Origin: Achatina immaculata | Taxonomy: Eukaryota; Mollusca; Gastropoda; Stylommatophora; Achatinidae | Assembly (NCBI GenBank): GCA_009760885.1 | Contig: CM019708.1 | Location: forward strand, 806,001-870,000 | Direction: 5' to 3' | DNA: 64,000 bases | In this document: positions 1 through 11,449 of the stretch, one piece after another | Layout of the letters: the number at the start of each line of letters is the position of its first letter | Numbering within the stretch: position 1 is the first letter of the stretch | Translations under genes and position numbers: made by a program | The notes under the pieces: generated by a model | What the model saw: the letters and a program-made list of their open reading frames with translations, nothing else | Told to the model about the DNA's origin: nothing | The model's database searches: none

Positions 1-660
1 CCTCCAAGATGTGAGCTTGGGATATCATAGAAGGAAGGCAACAGTTCCCTTTTAGATCAGTGGTTTCTAAGTGGACGATACCCAGCTGGGCAGATTTGGA
101 GTGGGGGTGGGGCCAATGTAGGGGTCAGGATAGGAAGGCAAAAAGGGGGTGGGGGTGGAGGGGGAAGCAGCAGCCTGGAAAATATTGAGAACCACTGTCT
201 CAGATTGTCAGCATGGTCTAGTGTTATAGCCGCGTGCGTCTTCTTTGTTCTGATATGTGTAGCATGATGTTACGATTGTCGTACATGAGCAAGCAGAACC
301 ACTTCAGTCGCAGTAGCCAGCCTGGCATGTTCTCTCCACCAAGTTCAGTCAGTTTAGAGAAGTCGATGCGGATCGTCATGTTATGATTATGTCCCTCACT
401 GTTACGGGACAAGAAGGCAAGATCTTATTGTATGCGGTGGCAAATTATCTGTTGCGCTGAATATAGGCATGCTTAGGTTTAAAGGGCCCGGCCGCGCGTC
501 TAGAAAGAGGGGCCTAGATGGTGGTTGATCCGCCACTGGTTGTATGGCTTTAATGATGATAAATTTCGAGTCACTGAAATAAAGAAATGCACTAGTTTAA
601 CAGCCACAACACTTTTCACTTCTCCTGTCCTCTCTCCCCGAACCCCCCCCCCTCCACCCC
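1..660. other. non-repetitive stretch, no gene recognised
   Basis: Mixed-composition DNA with G-rich patches around 96-170. The short open frames here have no recognisable domain and no splice context that I can defend. Nothing else is seen. Confidence 0.5.
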
Positions 661-663
661 CAA

Positions 664-720
664 CTTTCCAAAAACAACAACAACAACAACAAAAAACAAC
701 AACAACAACAACAACAACTC
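664..720. repeat. (CAA)n microsatellite
   Basis: A CAA trinucleotide run with short A-rich interruptions, preceded by a C-rich stretch (about 639-660). The Q/T-rich frame across it is a by-product of the simple repeat. Confidence 0.9.
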
Positions 721-1030
721 AATCAAAATCCGCTGGGGAAAAAGCGACTTTTAAAATTGTTAGAAGCCAGACTGCAGTCTAAGGGTTTCCATAATTTGTC
801 GGAAATGTCAACTTTAAAACAGCTCCAGCTTCTCCCAGGCTTCTTGCCACCTCCAGGGCCAGCCATCCTGTCTGTCAAACTAATCACTGTCTCGGCGGGG
901 GGTAATCGGAATCAGATCATGACAAGTCGAACTGACCAATCAGATGTAAGCGTTTGCTCTGCCTACATACAAACGCTTGCAAATAAATATGCATAATTAG
1001 CAAACTTGGTTGATCAGCTAACCTGCTTTC

Positions 1031-1079
1031 GGGGGAGAGGGAGTGGGTGGTGTGGGGGGTGTCGGGGGGGGGGGGGGGG
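1031..1079 (+). other. G-quadruplex-forming G-rich tract
   Basis: The plus strand holds at least four runs of three or more G separated by loops of 3 to 6 bases, followed by a run of about 16 G. This fits the canonical intramolecular G4 pattern. It sits directly before a tandem array. Confidence 0.7.
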
Positions 1080-1088
1080 TGTTCGGAC

Positions 1089-1535
1089 TCTAAAAGTCCC
1101 ACTTTTAATTTCTCCTTTCCACAAAAGGCCACTTCTAATTTATTCTGTTTTTAAAACTCATTTTTAATTTCTTCTTTCTATAAAACCCCCTCTTAATTTC
1201 TTCTGTCTATAAAACTATTTTAATTTCTTCTTTCTATGAAACCACTTTATTTCCCACTTTTTATAAAACCTACTTTAATTTCTCCGTTCTGTGAAACCTA
1301 CTTTAATTTCTGCTTTCTATAGAACCCACCTTAATTTGTCCTTTCTATAAAAGCCACTTTAATTTCCATTTTCTATAAAACCCCAATTTAATTCCTCTTT
1401 TCTGTAAAACCCACTTTAATTCCTCCTTTCTATAAAACCCACTTTAATTCCTCCTTTCTATAAAACCCACTTTAATTCCTCCTTTCTACAAAACCCACTT
1501 TAATTTTCTTGTTTCTTTCTCTAAAACTCACTTTC
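1089..1535. repeat. ~28-31 bp minisatellite
   Basis: About 15 tandem units built on CCCACTTTAATT followed by a CTCCTTTCTATAAAA-like half. Units are diverged at the left edge and nearly identical between 1400 and 1510, so the right part is the most recently homogenised. Confidence 0.95.
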
Positions 1536-1539
1536 TCAT

Positions 1540-2285
1540 GGTTTAAGTCCCAGCTACGGGAGCATCAGTGACCGATTTTATTCTAAAAACAAGGAGGACT
1601 ATGGGTAAAAGGGGGGAAAAAAGTTTCATTTATTTTTAGGGTTTAGTTTGGGGGAAGGAGAGGGGAGGGAAGATGTGATTTGGTACTCTGGGGATCGATA
1701 TCACCTTCAAAAAATTGGAAGAAATATTGGATCGATATTTAGAGGTTGAAATGCTCAACTTACGACAGTAACATTAGTGCCAGCCATAACGACAGATGTA
1801 TGGGCCAGAAGCCACTTGAGTGCAGAAGCGGTTCTAGACAGGCCCGGCTGTTCTCAAGATGGCTAGTGATCCGCTTGCATAGTGTCATTGTGTTTCTCTT
1901 CACGGCCTGTGTGGACTGGGTGGTTTTTTTTTTTTAAAGTGAGACATTTTTGCCTTCTAATATTAATAACTCTTGTTCCCTTCTTGCATCTTATTATTGT
2001 TCTTATTACTGTGATTGTCTTTTTTTCATTGATGTAAACAATTTGACAGAGAGAATATGTCCAGGGGACTGAACAAAGATGAGACCTTCAGAAGTAGTAA
2101 ATAAGATGAGAAATAATATCACGTTCAATTTGATCGTGAACATGACTTTTAGACAGGGTTTTCTTGAAAGCAAACAACTCTTTAAACACCCCAGGACTAA
2201 AGTATTCAGGCAATAGGCACAAATCTCCGTCAGTGATAGCTGACTGGGTAAGGCTATTTAGTACAGATGGTCCAGGTATTCTGTG
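1540..2285. other. non-repetitive stretch, no gene recognised
   Basis: Mixed AT-rich sequence with a poly-T run near 1923-1936. Short frames on both strands are not supported by any motif. Confidence 0.5.
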
Positions 2286-2289
2286 CATG

Positions 2290-2535
2290 CTATATTCTTC
2301 TTCTTCTTCTTCTACTTGCGAGCTGATATTTGCAGCTAATGCAGTGATGATGTTGATACACAGCTTGGTGTTGAACTGCTGGCCAGTTTTGGTTGTTTTT
2401 TTTTCGGGCCCTGAGAGGAGGCGTGCAGTACTTCTTAAGCAGACTCCACCCCCATCCGGACTATAGCGATACCTGCCCCGATAGTCAGGGTAGGCCTGTT
2501 ACTGCTGGTACGAGCGGAGAGGTGAGACATGGTCT
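2290..2535 (+). mobile_element. family R interspersed repeat, copy R1 (partial)
   Basis: Diverged copy of a ~330-380 bp repeat seen seven times in the window. Shared landmarks are a TGCGAGCTG segment, then CAGCTAATGCAGTGATG, then AGCAGACTCCACC, then GGTAGGCCTGTTACTG. The (CTTGT)n end is replaced here by a (TTC)n run. Its far end runs without a break into the 34-bp minisatellite that follows. Confidence 0.8.
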
Positions 2536-2790
2536 TTGTCAGCTAAGGGTCGTCAATCCTGAAGCTATCATGTCAGTTATGGTTCGTCAATCCTGAAGCT
2601 ATCATGTCAGTTATGGTTCGTCAATCCTGAAGCTATCATGTCAGCTATGGTTCATCAGTCTGAAAGCTATCATGTGAGTTATGGTTCGTCAATCCTGAAG
2701 CTAACATGTCAGCTATGGTTCATCAATCCTGAAGCTAACATGTCAGCTATGGTTCATCAATCCTGAAGCTAACATGTCAGCTGTAGGTCT
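2534..2790. repeat. 34-bp minisatellite derived from family R
   Basis: About seven units built on GGTTCGTCAATCCTGAAG then CTATCATGTCAGTTAT. The unit matches the terminal part of family R, where a TCAG(T/C)TATGG(T/G)TC motif already occurs twice, so the array appears to have expanded from inside the interspersed repeat. Confidence 0.9.
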
Positions 2791-3150
2791 CTGACAGACA
2801 CACTGGTAAATGTCTACCCCTCCCCATAAATTAGGTTAATATATCACTTTTGATCACATGGACGTAACATGGATGCAGTTAATATGTATGTCTCATACAG
2901 AAGAAATGCCACAGAACCATTCACTTACAGCAGATTTAGACAAAACATCTCAATTTGTGTTACTGACAATCACGTAAACTTCCACGTAAACGAAGTGCCA
3001 TGCAGTCCGGCTTCATGTATGGAGATAATTCCCATGTTTGGATGATGTCTTCCTCATTACTAGGGTGTCCGGTACCTAAATTTATGTCCGAGTTAGCTGA
3101 AAGACTCGGGGAAGGGTAACGAATCCACAGCTGTCTGGCAATCACCATCT
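2790..3150. other. non-repetitive stretch, no gene recognised
   Basis: Sequence between the minisatellite and copy R2. No motif recognised. Confidence 0.5.
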
Positions 3151-3512
3151 TGTCTTGTCTTGTCTTGTCTTGTGCATTCTCCCTGTAACTGCGAGCTGGT
3201 GTTCGTTGCAGCCAATGCTGTGAAAGTGTTGAGGCACAGCATCGTGTGGGCGTGGGAGCGAGTTGTGGGAGCTACTTTTTCAGTCCCGGAGTACAGCTAA
3301 AAAGAAGGGAGTGTGCAGTGCTTCTTTAGCAGACTCCACCACCATGGGGACTACGGCGATCCCTGTCCAGTTAGCCAGGCTAGGCCTGTTACTGGGGGTA
3401 CCAACGGAGAGGTGGGGCAAGGTCTTTGTCAGTTATGGTTCGCTAACCCTGGCTCTAGTATATCAGCTATGGGTCACTGATTGCCTCATCGGACAAGCGT
3501 CTTCACCGCAGA
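3150..3512 (+). mobile_element. family R interspersed repeat, copy R2 (most complete)
   Basis: Begins with four to five CTTGT units, then AACTGCGAGCTGGTGTT, a middle part with AGCAGACTCCACCACCATGG, and an end near TTGCCTCATCGGACAAGC. Read in reverse the (ACAAG)n run would be a 3' tail, as in a SINE or LINE tail. One frame is open over about 65 codons (ADSTTMGTTAIP, then LARLGLLLGVPTERWG) and is recognisable in copies R3, R4, R5 and R7. Whether the repeat is a LINE 3' region or non-coding is not resolved. Confidence 0.85.
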
Positions 3513-3553
3513 TCATCATCATCATCACCACCACCACCACCACCACCACCACC

Positions 3554-3587
<34 letters not shown>

Positions 3588-3689
3588 CCACCATCATCAT
3601 CATCATCACCACCACCACCATCATCATCATCACCATCACCACCACCACCACCAATCATCATCACCATCACCACCACCACCATCATCATC

Positions 3690-3723
<34 letters not shown>

Positions 3724-3826
3724 TCATCACCACCACCATCATCATCATCACCATCACCACCACCATCATCATCATCACCACCACCATCATCGTCACCACC
3801 ATCATCGTCATCATCATCATCGTCGA
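3513..3826. repeat. CAT/CAC compound trinucleotide microsatellite
   Basis: More than 300 bp of ATC and ACC triplets in alternating blocks, starting exactly at the end of copy R2. Homopolymer-like frames (His, Ser/Pro, Ile/Thr, Val/Met, Asp/Gly) open in all directions are artefacts of this tract. Confidence 0.98.
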
Positions 3827-4063
3827 CTAGCCTACTCGACCCTTTCTTTATCGTGGTTGTAAGAATTTCACTGAATATTTCTGCGATAGATTCTGTTTTT
3901 GATTGTTTCTTCAAAATACTGATAGCCTTTTAGCAAAGGTTACTGTTACTGTAGTGTCGAACCAAAGACTGCTTTGAAACATCGCGTAGAAATCATCTCT
4001 GTCATGGAACATAAAAAAAAAAAAGCTCAGATAAAGGTACCCCTAGTGAATATTGTGCTGTCC

Positions 4064-4735
4064 CGTATTTCTGTTGGCACACTAAAGCATGATGTGGTCA
4101 TATTTCTGTTGGCACACTAAAGCATGATGTGTTCATATTTCTGTTGGCACACTAAAACATGATGTGTTCATATTTTTGTTGGCACACTAAAGCATGATGT
4201 GGTCATATTTCTGTTGGCACACTAAAACATGATGTGGTCATATTTCTACTGGTACACTAAAGCATGATGTGGTCATGTTTCTATTGGCACACTAAAGCAT
4301 GATGTGATCATATTTCTGTTGGCACACTAAAGCATGATGTGATCATATTTCTGTTGGCACACTAAAGCATGATGTGTTCATATTTCTGTTGGCACACTAA
4401 AGCATGATGTGTTCATATTTTTGTTGGCACACTAAAGCATGATGTGGTCATGTTCCTGTTGGCACACTAAAGCATGATGTGTTCATATGTCTGTTGGCAC
4501 ACTAAAGCATGGTGTGTTCATATTTCTGTTGGCACACTAAAGCATGGTATGTTCATATTTCTGTTGGCACGCTAAAGCATGATTTGGTCATATTTCTGTT
4601 GGCACACTAAAGCATGATGTGGTCATATTTCTGTTGGCACACTAAAGCATGGTGTGTTCATATTTCTGTTGGCACACTAAAGCATGATTTGGTCATATTT
4701 CTGTTGGCACACTAAAGCATGATGTGGTCATATTC
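4064..4735. repeat. 35-bp minisatellite
   Basis: About 19 units built on TTTCTGTTGGCACACTAAAG followed by CATGATGTGGTCATA. Variants (GTGGTCA, GTGTTCA, GTGATCA, GGTGTG) are interleaved. The right end abuts copy R3. Confidence 0.97.
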
Positions 4736-4737
4736 AC

Positions 4738-5115
4738 GCCTGCTGGTTCTCTTTGCCGGGGGTGAAGATGCTGTCTGATAAGACAATCAGCGATCGGTAT
4801 CTGGTATGCTCGCGTCAGGGTTAGCGAGCCATAGCTGACCAAGACCCTGTCCCACCTCTCCGTTGGTACCTCCAGTAACAGGCCTAGCCTGGCTAATGGG
4901 GCAGGAATAGTAACCAAAGTGATGGAGCCTCTGCTAAAGAAACATTGCGCAGCCCCTGGTTTTTAGCTGTACTCCGGGACTAAAAAAAAATAGCTGCCAT
5001 AACCCGCTCCCACGCCAATACGATGTTGTACATCAACATCTTCACAGCATCGGCTGCATATAACACCAGCTCGCAGTTATAGGGAGACAGCACAAGACAA
5101 GACAAGACAAGACAC
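4738..5115 (-). mobile_element. family R interspersed repeat, copy R3
   Basis: Minus-strand copy that ends at the right in four ACAAG units (5092-5112). It keeps the shared frame on the minus strand (IPAPLARLGLLL, then PTERW). It lies inverted relative to R2, 1.2 kb away. Confidence 0.85.
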
Positions 5116-5189
5116 TTCCTTAGAAGAAGCCAGATATCAGTTCCTACACCTGGGTGTCTGGGACGTCCCTGGTCTGATTCGAACCATCA

Positions 5190-5645
5190 GGCTTCATCAT
5201 GAGAGACTGTTACATTGACCCAACCTACGCTATGGAAGAAGATCATAGACAGCGATGAGATCATCAGAAAAGATCACTAGAGCCAGCTGAGATACAGTTT
5301 TTAGAATTCTAAGCGTACCATAGTCAGCTGTGACAACAAACAGGGAACCTCTGACAGAAGCAAGTGAAGCAAGGAATCTGTTGAAGTTCTTAAGAAATCT
5401 ACAGTAATCATTGGAGATATAGTGAAAAGGGGAGAACTTGAAAGGATTGTAACAACAGGAAAGATAAATGGGAAGAGAAGCAGGGGAAGACCACAGGGGA
5501 AAAAAAAATCATGGGCAGTTTAACGCGATGGCACAACAAAAGTTCACCAACTAAGCTGATGGAGGACATCAAAGATCGAGATCTATGTAGACGCATCAGC
5601 GGCAGCGCCTGCTGGCACAACACATGATGATGATGATTACAGCAA
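5190..5645 (+). pseudogene. LINE 3' end remnant (reverse-transcriptase C-terminal region), family L-a
   Basis: Decayed 3' end of a non-LTR retrotransposon. From about 5400 a plus-strand frame reads VKRGELERIVTTGKINGK followed by RSRGRPQGK, the typical LINE pattern of a GH.xR-EL/KLE..VTTGK.xGKRxRGRP segment after the RT domain. A frameshift lies at the A-run near 5500, after which WHNKSSPTKLMEDIKDRDL is readable. The copy stops at a HNT-like end with an (ATG)n tail at about 5623-5637. 5'-truncated and without RT catalytic motifs, so not functional. The LINE class is well supported; the clade (RTE-like) is a guess. Confidence 0.75.
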
Positions 5646-5649
5646 GTTT

Positions 5650-6960
5650 TCTTCACATAATTATGCTAGATTTCGCTTATAAAATATCAACATGAACGTA
5701 CACACGCATGCACATACACACGCATACACACACACATATATATCATTTATATGGCTATGAAGCATAGACATGGCAACCATTTCAAACTATCACTGTTTAC
5801 AGTCACCTCAACCGGTCTCGTTTTCCTGCACCAAATTTTCAGATATTTTCAATCACTTGTTAATGTCAGTCCACATTCCGCTTCATTTTTCCCGCTTTAC
5901 GTTGCAATCTATTTACAGGCTTTTTCCCGCCTGTCCTCGACTTATCGCGCCCTCTACATCGACACCGTTCCTATACTCAGGTAAGTAGCGCTTTGTTCGC
6001 TCCAGACCTTAGTATCACCACTGTACTGGAATGTGACATTTCCGTTCATATAAAGACCTGCACATCTATTGGTTTATTTCTTAGGTTAAAGGTCAAGGTA
6101 ATATTTGATATGTAGGGTGATGAAGGAAAAAAAGAGGGGGGGGGGAGAGGGGGGGGGGAATACGAGGAATGGCACTTGTTTATCAAGCCGGCAAGATAAG
6201 TGGAAAGGTATGGTTATTTGCTGTATAGTGATAACTAGCCATTTTATCTATAAGTGAAGTTATTTAAGGTGATACAATGTGTTAGTATCAAAACACTGTA
6301 AGCGTTATATTTTCAACTTTTGGAAATGCTAGTGCGCTGTTGGAAGTAATAATTGTACGTATTCAAACAGTTCTCGCCATGGGGTGGGAGTTCACGCAGC
6401 AGATTTGAAAAAAAAAAAAAGAAGTATACAAAACACGAACAACACGGATTGGATGTGGGGACACAAGGAGAGAGACCTACTGTGAGTGCCGTGCGTTATG
6501 CGCGCACCTGTCAATGTGATGCATCCCACCTCTCCGCGCGCGTGACCTGTGTAACGCCGACAAGTGAAGTGACAAGAATAACAAAAGATGCATTCAGTCA
6601 CTAGGCAATCAGGGCTGTTTTCTTTCTTTATTTCTTTCTTTCAGTCAGCTCAGAGTGAATGAAAAGATCTTATCTTCTTCCTGGGACGAAGTCTGTTGTG
6701 TATGTGTGTGTGTGTGTGTGTAAATGTTAGATCTCACTGCATGATGCACGCGTAACTTCTAGAAAACTCTAGCTCTTGCTTCTTGGGATGATCTTTACCT
6801 GAAACTGAACTTTCTTGTTCTTTAATAACCTGACTTTAGGGAGTTAAATCATACAGCGGAAGATTCTGTGCGTCGCGCCAGGTCGGGAGGACACGCGAGT
6901 TTAACAAAGGTGTAACAGCAGAACTGTTTACGCTTAAGACATGAAGTAGCAAATACCTCA
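5650..6960. other. non-repetitive stretch with short simple repeats
   Basis: Holds (CA)n near 5698-5745, a G-run pair at 6136-6158, a poly-A tract at 6408-6420 and (TG)n at 6697-6722. Short frames around 5751-5988 and 6353-6604 lack recognisable domains. No gene called. Confidence 0.5.
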
Positions 6961-6965
6961 GATTA

Positions 6966-6996
6966 ATGTATCATTTGTCCATTATTTTCATGCGCT

Positions 6997-7054
<58 letters not shown>

Positions 7055-7079
7055 ATTTGTCCATTATTTTCATGCGCTA

Positions 7080-7168
<89 letters not shown>

Positions 7169-7186
7169 CATTATTTTCATGCGCTA

Positions 7187-7284
<98 letters not shown>

Positions 7285-7306
7285 GCCTGTTGCGTGGTTG
7301 CCTGCC

Positions 7307-7361
<55 letters not shown>

Positions 7362-7378
7362 TGCGTGGTTGCCTGCCT
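6966..7378. repeat. TATC/TGTC compound microsatellite with repeated spacers
   Basis: Three TATC blocks, each preceded by a CCATTATTTTCATGCGCT spacer (about 6978, 7060 and 7169), then TGTC blocks separated twice by TTGCGTGGTTGCCTGCC (about 7289 and 7361). The repeated spacers show that whole block-plus-spacer segments were duplicated. The LSIY and LSVC frames are artefacts. Confidence 0.97.
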
Positions 7379-7379
7379 C

Positions 7380-9150
7380 TCTTACTTATGTACTACATGC
7401 TAGTCCTTCCTCATCCTCCTCCCTCTTTCTCATTGCTATTCTCTCCCTCTCCCTCTTCATCATTTTGTTGCATGATGCAGATGAAACGAATACAAAAGAA
7501 CACAGTATAAGGTATTTTATGTAGAAACACGGCACAACCTTGCTAATGAACCATCTTGCTGCCAGATTACATTTCACCCAAGCAGCACTCTCACATAGTC
7601 TCCTAAATATGTGGACACATGGATGATCTCGAAAGCTTGCATCAGCCAATCAAAGCATGACAGAGAACATAAAAACATATGCTCACACTTGCATCCAGCG
7701 CCGAACTATCTGTAGTGGAACGTCTTGATTCAGAAGCCGGTGTTGCTCAGTTACGAGCAGTTGGTTAGAAGTTAGTGTGTGATTCAACAGCCTTAGAGCG
7801 TGGCTCCATGTCTCAAGACTGTCACCTGGGAACGTCAGCAGGTGAGCAACGTGTGTGCGCGACTGTACTGTGTCAACGCACGTGCTTTTTTTCTGGCCAA
7901 GCTTGCTCATGGGTCTGAGTGGACTGGAGGCAGCCAACGATACAGGTGAGTTTATCAGCTCACCTGGTATTTTCATCAATGGTGGACGTTTATGAAGTGC
8001 TTATTAACATTTTTAAAAATATATTTTCAAATAATTTGAAATTGTGGACCAGAAATATTTCAAAGCATTATCTAATAAAAAATAATTTCTCAACGTGACT
8101 TTTTTTAATATTGTGAAAACACTACTTGCGAAATATTTGTTAAAAAAAAAGCTTTTTAATACTTTTAATCAATTAATTATTGATCTTTTAAAAACAGGAA
8201 TCATTAATCTGCACCGATGAAGGCTTTCTTTAATATTTTCTAAACATGACGTCGTCGTGTGTTGTGAGCACCGGTTTCTTATTTGGGAGAGGCGGGTTCG
8301 AATCATGGCCAGATCGCTGCTTTTTTTAAAAAAAAAATCTCAGGCAGTTTCCCACCACCTCCCCCCCCCCCCCTATAATCCAGAGTGCACATTCGTGGCA
8401 ACTGCTAAAATATGTGAGATTATTAATCCATCAACCTCAAAGTATGAAAGTTGATACTGGAGAAACTAGTATGCGAGATGTAACCCCGTATATACCCTGT
8501 GATTGACAGTTGAAATAATTCATACTGCAAGCTCCGTGAAGTCTATTGATCGCATATTTTAGTGAAGTCAGTTTCAGAATGAAAGTATTTCTTGAGATAA
8601 TCTGGCGAGTCTAGTATGGTTAAAGTACACAATTTTTGAAAAAAAAATATTAAACGATGCACCTGTCCCATTTTTATGAATAACGTTCCCAAACAGAATC
8701 ATTTTTTGTCGCGGTTTTTTTTTAAAAATAAATTATATGGGATAGGAGTTCCATATATTTTTTTTTCAAAGTTGGTATGTATTTTACTGGGACCTTCCAT
8801 AGGTTTTTTTTAAAAATTGTTTTAATTTTACGACTTTTGCCAGTAAAATGAAAACTGGTTTTGGTGCTGCATAATATAAGAAATGAACACAATGTTTATA
8901 CAGTGAGAAACAGCATGGATAAAGATGTTCGGATAAACGTGATTTGATGATAATGTTCTGTTGTCAGGTGAAGATAACTCTTACTATTACGGTCGTGTCA
9001 GGGGCAGAGAATATATGTTCAACTTACTCCCAGTTTTCCTAAGATTTGGTTTTAGTTTTTGGATATATCACAGTATGGTCAGGAATTAAATTTATAATTT
9101 CGTCCTAGCTTTAATTCTTACTGCAGCCGGAACACCAGGCAAGAGTCTAT
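7380..9150. other. AT-rich stretch, no gene recognised
   Basis: Mostly A/T-rich sequence with poly-T and poly-A runs. A weak tRNA-like segment lies at 8255-8305. A minus-strand frame at 7683-7979 (98 codons) has no domain I recognise. Nothing else is seen. Confidence 0.5.
8252..8306 (+). mobile_element. possible tRNA-derived SINE head
   Basis: A B-box-like GGGTTCGAATCATGG follows a TTTCTTATTTGGGAGAGGC stretch. The same order recurs at 14650-14715 (TTTCTTATCCGGGAGACG, then GGGTTCAAACCCC). The A box is poor and no body or tail is defined. Confidence 0.35.
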
Positions 9151-9154
9151 CGAT

Positions 9155-9755
9155 GCAGAAGAAACTATGTTCTCTCTATATAGAAACTCCGTTCTCTCTA
9201 TATAGAAAAACCTCTGTTTTCTCTTTATATATAGAAACTCTGTTCTCTCTCTCTATATAGAAACTCTGTTCTTTATATATATATATAGAAACTCTGTTCT
9301 CTCTATATATATAGAAACTCTGTTCTCTATATATATATAGAAACTCTGTTCTCTCTCTATATATAGAAACTCTGTTCTCTCTATATATATAGAAACTCTG
9401 TTCTCTCTCTATATATAGAAACTCTGTTCTCTCTCTATATATAGAAACTCTGTTCTCTCTCTATATATATAGAAACTCTGTTCTCTCTCTATATATATAG
9501 AAACTCTGTTCTCTCTCTTTATATAGAAACTCTGTTCTCTCTATATATATAGAAACTCTGTTCTCTTTATATATATAGAAACTCTGTTCTCTTTATATAT
9601 ATAGAAACTCTGTTCTCTCTATATATATAGAAACTCTGTTCTCTCTATATATATAGAAACTCTGTTCTCTCTATATATATAGAAACTCTGTTCTCTCTAT
9701 ATATATAGAAACTCTGTTCTCTCTATATAAACTCTATTCTCTCTATATAGACGCT
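9155..9755. repeat. 24-30 bp AT-rich minisatellite
   Basis: Over 20 units of AGAAACTCTGTTCTCTCT followed by a (TA)n run of variable length. The unit is itself part microsatellite, so the period varies from unit to unit. The TATATA-AGAA junctions look like TATA boxes but are repetitive. Confidence 0.96.
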
Positions 9756-9759
9756 CTAA

Positions 9760-10180
9760 TAGTCAATTTAGCCTAAGGCACTGTTCACTATAGAGTCTCC
9801 GCTGCCTGCTGACGCCGTACATTCACGCTGGGTAGGATGCGTACCCTTAAAATTAAATTAACCAAGGCATGAAACCAGGACAGAACACAGATTATTTTTA
9901 TTTCAAAGCTGACGCGTCTGTTTTACTGAAAGAAATCTGCTGAAATGATCTCCAGAACTGATCAGATAAATAACCAGAATTCCTAGTCTTACTTAACTGC
10001 CGATTATCTTGTATGATTTTTTTTAAAATCAGACCCTGTATAAAGAAACAGGGATAGGTCTTTTAGAAAACTGCAACACGTACCACATCCGCAAGAAAAA
10101 CGCATCAAGAAGTTCTCAGAGAACTATATAACAAACACAAATTGAAATTATAGAAAAAAAATACAGTAAAAATTCCTTGG
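9760..10180. other. non-repetitive stretch, no gene recognised
   Basis: No motif recognised. Confidence 0.45.
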
Positions 10181-10183
10181 ACA

Positions 10184-10275
10184 TTCCATGTTATGACAAG
10201 ACAAAGTTCCATGTAATGACAAGACAAAGCTCCATGTAATGACAAGACAAAGCTCCATGTAATGACAAGACATAA
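10184..10275. repeat. 23-bp tandem repeat, four units
   Basis: Units of CCATGTAATGACAAGACAAAG plus CT, with the first unit diverged. Confidence 0.9.
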
Positions 10276-10435
10276 TTTATATAACCTGGCAATCACTAGA
10301 AAACATAACGGAGAAAACAGGAAAGGAAGCCAGAGAAAAACATCTCAACGGGCTGACCATATGGCATCGGGGAAAAAAATAGAACCTGAATTTCTTTGAA
10401 AACACCAAGTACCGCAGAAGATGAACAAGCGTTTC

Positions 10436-10482
10436 CAAGTAATGAATGCCAACGAAGAAGAAGAAGAAGCAAGTAATGAATG
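10436..10482 (+). mobile_element. family M micro-insertion with 13-bp target duplication
   Basis: The 13-mer CAAGTAATGAATG occurs at 10436-10448 and again, identically, at 10470-10482. Between them are 21 bp (10449-10469) reading CCAACGAAGAAGAAGAAG plus one GAA-phase triplet. That equals the extreme 3' end of family M, (G)CGAACGAAGAAGAAG. It is best explained as an extremely 5'-truncated retrotransposition event. Confidence 0.75.
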
Positions 10483-10554
10483 GTTGAGAGGTTAAAGGAC
10501 GACTGTCTGACAGTAAATACTGCTAATATTTCTTTGTCCACAAACGACGGGTAA

Positions 10555-11330
10555 AATTTCTGATATCTAGCTATAGGCCTGAGTTTTGTACACAAACAGA
10601 CGAGAGTGACTGATAAATTTTAAAAATTTAGTTATAGGCCTGAGTTTTGTACACAAACAGACGAGAATGACTGATAAATTTTAAAAATTTAGTTATAGGC
10701 CTGAGTTTTGTACACAAACAGACGAGAACGACTGATAAATTTTAAAAATGTAGTTATAAATCTGAGTTTTGCACACAAACAGACGGGAATGACGGATAAA
10801 ATTTCTTATATCTAGTTATAGGTCTGAATTTTGTACACAGACAGACAAGAATGACTGATAAATTTTTAAAATTTTGTTATAAGTCTGAGTTTTGTACACA
10901 AACAGACGGGGATGACGGGTAAAATTTCTGATATCTAGGTATAGGTCTGAGTTTTGTAAGGAAATAGACGGGAATGACTAATACAAATTTTTATTTATTT
11001 ATATGTCTGAATTTTGTACACAAACAGACGAGAATGACTGATAAATTTTAAAAATTTACTTATAGGTCTGAGTTTTTTATACAAACAGACGGGAATGACT
11101 GATAAAATTTCTGATATGTAGTTATAGATCTGAGTTTTATATACAAACAGACAGAAATGACTGATAAAATTTCTGATATATAGTTATAGATCTGAGTTTT
11201 GTATACAAACAGACGGGAATGACTGATAAAATTTCTGATATACAGGCGGAAATAACGGGAAAAATTTCTGATTTGTAGTTATAGGTCTGAATTTTTCCAC
11301 TTACACCGATGTGAATGACTTGCAAAATAC
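10555..11330. repeat. ~61-bp minisatellite
   Basis: About 12 units built on TATAGGTCTGAGTTTTGTAC then ACAAACAGACGAGAATGACT then an A/T-rich spacer. The spacer has two alternatives (TTTAAAAATTTAG and TTTCTGATATCTAG), giving mixed lengths. Divergence rises to the right. Confidence 0.93.
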
Positions 11331-11449
11331 CTACTGTTCAGAGTTCAAATGGCCACCATCTAGGAAAATAGAACGTTGTAAGTGTGTAGAGGTAACATAA
11401 TCGTTGATATTGTTCTGACAGTTAATGCGGGCAAAGATAATCATTATTT

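Noticed and set aside
2292..2310. (TTC)n run in R1 as another M micro-insertion
   Set aside because: No GTTCGC-like M sequence and no flanking direct repeat; a simple repeat is enough.
3263..3862. Poly-His/poly-Thr frame of 199 codons
   Set aside because: Translation of the CAT/CAC trinucleotide tract after a family R copy.
9155..9755. Array of TATA-box promoters
   Set aside because: The TATATA motifs are part of a low-complexity minisatellite unit with no associated transcript or initiator evidence.
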